64,000 nucleotides of DNA. Origin: Nocardia asteroides (GTDB lineage: Bacteria > Actinomycetota > Actinomycetes > Mycobacteriales > Mycobacteriaceae). The DNA is taken from contig CP082844.1 of assembly GCA_019930625.1 (NCBI GenBank), positions 186,001-250,000 of the forward strand, given 5' to 3'. The notes under the pieces are model-generated. The model searched no databases and had not been told where the DNA came from. It was given only the letters and a program-made list of their open reading frames with translations. The position numbers were made by a program, and so were the translations under genes. Positions 61,276 through 64,000 of this stretch are shown in pieces (within the stretch, counting starts at the first letter, position 1; every line of letters begins with the position of its first letter).

Positions 61276-61854
61276 CTACTTCCCCACCGACACCGCGTCG
61301 GTGACGAAGACCAGCGTCTCGTACGGCGCGATGCCACGCCCGCCCGCGCCGTAGCCCAGCTCCGGCGGCACGATCAACAGGCGGCGCGAGCCCTCCCGGA
61401 CGCCGACGAGTCCCTGGTCCCAGCCGTCGATGACATCGCCGGCGCCGAGGGAGAGCTGGAACGGCTTGCCGCGGTTGAAGGAGCTGTCCAGCGTCTTCTT
61501 GTCCGACCAGGTCACCAGCGCGTAGTTCATGGTCAGCGGCTGCCCCGGTTCGGCGCCGGGCCCGCTGCCCTCGATCAGATCCTTGACGATCAACTGCCGG
61601 GGCGGGTCGCAGTCGTCCGGAATGGCGATGTCCGGCGCCGCACCGAAGTCGCCGGTGACGCGGATGTCCTCGGCGGTGCACTCCCGGCCTTTGCTCTGCG
61701 TGGCCGGGCGCTGCGCGACGGAAGGCCCCGCCGCCGTGGTGTTCGGCGCGGAGACGGTCGTGGCGGACGGCTCGTCGTCCGAGCCGCAAGCCGCCAGCGC
61801 GATGGTCGTCGCGGCGAGGGCGCCGATCCCGATGATCCTTCCGAGAATGTGCAT
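61276..61854 (-). CDS. FKBP-type peptidyl-prolyl isomerase lipoprotein
   Basis: 192 residues. The N-terminal signal IIGIGALAATTIALAAC contains lipobox LAAC with C23 as the lipidated residue, followed by a Ser/Thr/Ala linker. The FKBP domain covers about 80-192 (VTWSDKKTLDSSFNRGKPFQLSLGAGDVIDGWDQGLVGVREGSRRLLIVPPELGYG region) with the active-site aromatic residues Trp, Phe and Tyr in place. It is anchored outside the cytoplasmic membrane and probably folds secreted proteins. It lies 258 bases upstream of tig on the same strand and is divergent from the phosphoketolase gene. Confidence 0.92.
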   Translation of the reverse strand: MHILGRIIGIGALAATTIALAACGSDDEPSATTVSAPNTTAAGPSVAQRPATQSKGRECTAEDIRVTGDFGAAPDIAIPDDCDPPRQLIVKDLIEGSGPGAEPGQPLTMNYALVTWSDKKTLDSSFNRGKPFQLSLGAGDVIDGWDQGLVGVREGSRRLLIVPPELGYGAGGRGIAPYETLVFVTDAVSVGK

Positions 61855-62066
61855 GCCGCGGACCCTAGACCACGAGCGGCCGCGGGGTGGGACAGGCTTC
61901 CCGCGACACGCTCCGGCCGCCGCGGGGCATCGCGCCCGGCTAGGCTGGCGGTGAATTCTCCATCCGGCGTTGCCGATTCCGGTCGGCAACAGTGCACGAC
62001 CCGGGGCGGTGGTCCCTTGTGGCGCCACTGTCCCCCCGATGCCCCGAGCGTGAGGAGAGTCGGCGC

Positions 62067-64000
62067 ATGACACACATGGCAAGTGCAGGTGGCGATACCT
62101 CGGCCGACAACGTCGGCAGCACCGGCGGGCGAACCGTCGCCCCGCGTCCCTACCGGCTCGCGGACGTACCGGGCCCGTTGGAACGCGACGAGCTGACGTC
62201 GATCGATGCGTGGTGGCGGGCCGCCAACTATCTCGCGGTGGGCCAGATCTATCTGATGGCCAACCCGCTGCTGCGTGCGCCCCTGCGATCCGAGCACATC
62301 AAGCCCCGGCTGCTCGGGCACTTCGGCACGGTGCCGGGCCTGAATCTGGTCTGGGCGCACGCCAATCGCGCGATCCGCGCCCGCGGCCTGAACGCCGTCT
62401 TCGTCGCGGGTCCCGGGCACGGCGGTCCCGGCCCGAACGCGTGCGCCTGGCTGGAGGGCACGTACTCCGAGTTCTACAGCCACATCCCCCGGGACGCCAC
62501 CGGTATGGGCGCGCTGTTCCGCCAGTTCTCCTTTCCCGGCGGGGTGCCGAGTCACTGCGCACCGGAGACACCCGGCTCCTTCCACGAGGGCGGCGAACTC
62601 GGGTACTCGCTGCTGCACGCCTTCGGCGCCGCCCTGGACAACCCCGATCTCACCGTGTTCTGCGTGGTCGGCGACGGCGAGGCGGAGACGGGGCCGCTGG
62701 CCACGAGCTGGCATGCGAACAAGTTCCTCAACCCGGCACGCGACGGCGCCGTGCTGCCGATTCTGGCGCTGAACGAGTACAAGATCGCCAATCCGACCAT
62801 CCTGGCCCGCATCCCCGAACCGGAACTGCTCACCCTGCTGCGCGGATACGGTTACGAGCCGATCGTCGTCGCGGGCGACGACCCCGCGGCGGTCCATCAG
62901 GCGATGGCCGCGGCGGTGGACACGAGCATGGAACGCATCGATCGGGTCCAGCGCGCCGCACGAGGCGGCGGCGGCGATGGGGCGCGGCCCGCATGGCCGA
63001 TGATCGTGCTGCGCACCCCCAAGGGCTGGACTTGTCCGCCGGTGGTGGACGGCGACCAGGTCGAGGGCACCTTCCGCGCGCACCAGGTCCCGTTGCCCGG
63101 CGCCCGCACCGACGCCGAACACCGCGCGGTCCTGGAGCAGTGGCTGCGCTCCTACCGCCCGGAGGACCTGTTCGACGACAGCGGCGCACCGGTGCAGGCA
63201 CTGACCGATCAGGTACCCGGCGGCGATCGGCGGATGAGCGCCAATCCGGTCGCCAACGGCGGCGCGCTGCTGCGCGACCTGCGCCTGCCGGACTGGCGTG
63301 ACTTCGGTGTCGAGGTGTCCTCGCCCGGCGCGACCCAGCACTCGGCCACCAGGGTGCTCGGCGCCTGGCTGCGGGAGGTCACCAGGAACAATCCGGACAA
63401 TTTCCTCACCTTCGCGCCGGACGAACTGGCCAGCAACCGGCTGCAGGACATCCTCGAGGTCACCGGCCGGGACTGGCAGGCCGAGATCGATGCCCGCGAC
63501 GAGAAGCTCGACCGGGCGGGCCGGGTGGTCGAGGTGCTGTCCGAACACATGTGCCAGGGGCTGCTGGAGGGGTACCTGCTGACCGGCAGGCACGGCGTGT
63601 TCACCTGCTACGAGGCGTTCATCCACATCGTGGACGCCATGTTCAACCAGCACGCCAAATGGCTCGACGCCAGTGCCGCGGTGCCGTGGCGGCGTCCGAT
63701 TCCCAGCCTGAACTACCTGCTGTCCTCGCATGTCTGGCGGCAGGACCACAACGGCTTCACCCACCAGGACCCTGGCTTCCTCGACGTGGTGTTGAACAAG
63801 AAGGCTTCCATCGTGCGGGTGTATCTGCCGCCGGACGCCAACACGCTGCTGTCCACCTACGACCACTGCCTGCGCTCCCGGCACTACGTGAACGTGGTGG
63901 TCGCGGGCAAGCAGCCCCAGGCCGACTGGCTGCCGGTGACCGAGGCCGCCGAGCACTGCGCCCGCGGAATCGGCCTCTGGCCGTGGGCCGGGCACCGGGA
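62067..64000 (+). CDS. xfp: xylulose-5-phosphate/fructose-6-phosphate phosphoketolase, cut by the right edge
   Basis: The frame opens at ATG 62067 ([10 protein letters not shown]) and continues to the end of the window, giving 644 codons of an expected 790-800. Thiamine diphosphate enzyme motifs are [10 protein letters not shown] near residue 115, [13 protein letters not shown], and [15 protein letters not shown] with the cofactor-binding Gly-Asp. The C-terminal half has [22 protein letters not shown] and [19 protein letters not shown]. It splits xylulose-5-phosphate or fructose-6-phosphate with phosphate to acetyl phosphate. Further ATG and GTG starts a few codons on are possible. Acetate kinase or phosphotransacetylase genes, if linked, are outside the window. 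Confidence 0.95.
   Translation, partial: MTHMASAGGDTSADNVGSTGGRTVAPRPYRLADVPGPLERDELTSIDAWWRAANYLAVGQIYLMANPLLRAPLRSEHIKPRLLGHFGTVPGLNLVWAHANRAIRARGLNAVFVAGPGHGGPGPNACAWLEGTYSEFYSHIPRDATGMGALFRQFSFPGGVPSHCAPETPGSFHEGGELGYSLLHAFGAALDNPDLTVFCVVGDGEAETGPLATSWHANKFLNPARDGAVLPILALNEYKIANPTILARIPEPELLTLLRGYGYEPIVVAGDDPAAVHQAMAAAVDTSMERIDRVQRAARGGGGDGARPAWPMIVLRTPKGWTCPPVVDGDQVEGTFRAHQVPLPGARTDAEHRAVLEQWLRSYRPEDLFDDSGAPVQALTDQVPGGDRRMSANPVANGGALLRDLRLPDWRDFGVEVSSPGATQHSATRVLGAWLREVTRNNPDNFLTFAPDELASNRLQDILEVTGRDWQAEIDARDEKLDRAGRVVEVLSEHMCQGLLEGYLLTGRHGVFTCYEAFIHIVDAMFNQHAKWLDASAAVPWRRPIPSLNYLLSSHVWRQDHNGFTHQDPGFLDVVLNKKASIVRVYLPPDANTLLSTYDHCLRSRHYVNVVVAGKQPQADWLPVTEAAEHCARGIGLWPWAGHR

Noticed and set aside
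61590..63995. 801-codon open frame antisense to the phosphoketolase and FKBP genes
   Set aside because: The opposite strand carries clear thiamine enzyme motifs; the antisense product has no recognisable domain and spans two real genes and their promoter.

Overview
The window is very GC-rich, densely coding actinobacterial chromosome. Gene content and order point to Mycobacteriales, most likely Nocardia or a close relative. This is inferred from the sequence and remembered gene orders; no search was run. Its backbone matches Mycobacterium tuberculosis order around proA (Rv2427c), the ribokinase (Rv2436), proB-obg-rpmA-rplU-rne-ndk-Rv2446c-folC-valS (Rv2439c to Rv2448c) and clpX-clpP2-clpP1-tig (Rv2457c to Rv2462c). 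Blocks of accessory genes are inserted between these core segments. An EspG-like gene and a PPE-like gene also fit a mycolic-acid actinomycete. I see no rRNA or tRNA gene, CRISPR array, insertion sequence or prophage.

Layout. 1-2617 (minus): edge-truncated VWA protein, MoxR ATPase, proA. 2729-10911 (plus): ribokinase, a glutamine synthetase-like gene with an amidohydrolase (a split FluG-like pair), rtcB, an alpha/beta hydrolase, and a RecQ-like helicase with a phosphoribosyltransferase-like tail. 10954-14283: MazEF-type toxin-antitoxin, stand-alone LigD-type polymerase, hydroxyacid dehydrogenase, GrpB. 14374-18709: tight operon of lipase-like hydrolase, SDR, ferritin-like diiron protein and Baeyer-Villiger monooxygenase, followed by MerR and O-methyltransferase genes. 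20822-23277: small type VII secretion-associated group. 23727-36331 (minus): the core proB to valS block. 36669-39105: thioredoxin reductase-like gene, divergent XRE-cupin regulator and a P-loop protein. 39127-44050: divergent glycerolipid locus (AGPS-like flavoprotein and DAG kinase versus TetR and glpD), which matches Rv2249c-Rv2252. 44043-55354: regulators, FHA protein, fdhF-fdhD, an orphan mIHF, a SnoaL-like gene behind a KstR-type operator, an AhpD-like protein and membrane proteins. 55475-61854 (minus): L7/L12-CTD protein, STAS protein, clpX, clpP2, clpP1, tig and an FKBP lipoprotein. 62067-64000 (plus): phosphoketolase, cut by the right edge.

The most unusual structure is a recurring junction design. 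At three junctions (folC to the DUF4233 gene, tetR to glpD, fdhF to fdhD) the gap is filled exactly by one or two micro-ORFs of 16 to 25 codons. Each micro-ORF starts on an ATGA overlapping the upstream stop and ends on an ATGA overlapping the next start. At fdhF-fdhD the two micro-ORFs are perfect 74-bp tandem repeats. A short core, CACAGCATGAGC, recurs at two of the three junctions, with CACAGCGATGACC at the third. I read this as a translational-coupling relay, possibly built by duplicating junction sequence.

Regulatory palindromes that explain local control are also visible. They lie at the toxin-antitoxin start, in front of the monooxygenase operon, between the glycerolipid genes, between the XRE and reductase genes, and in front of the SnoaL-like gene.
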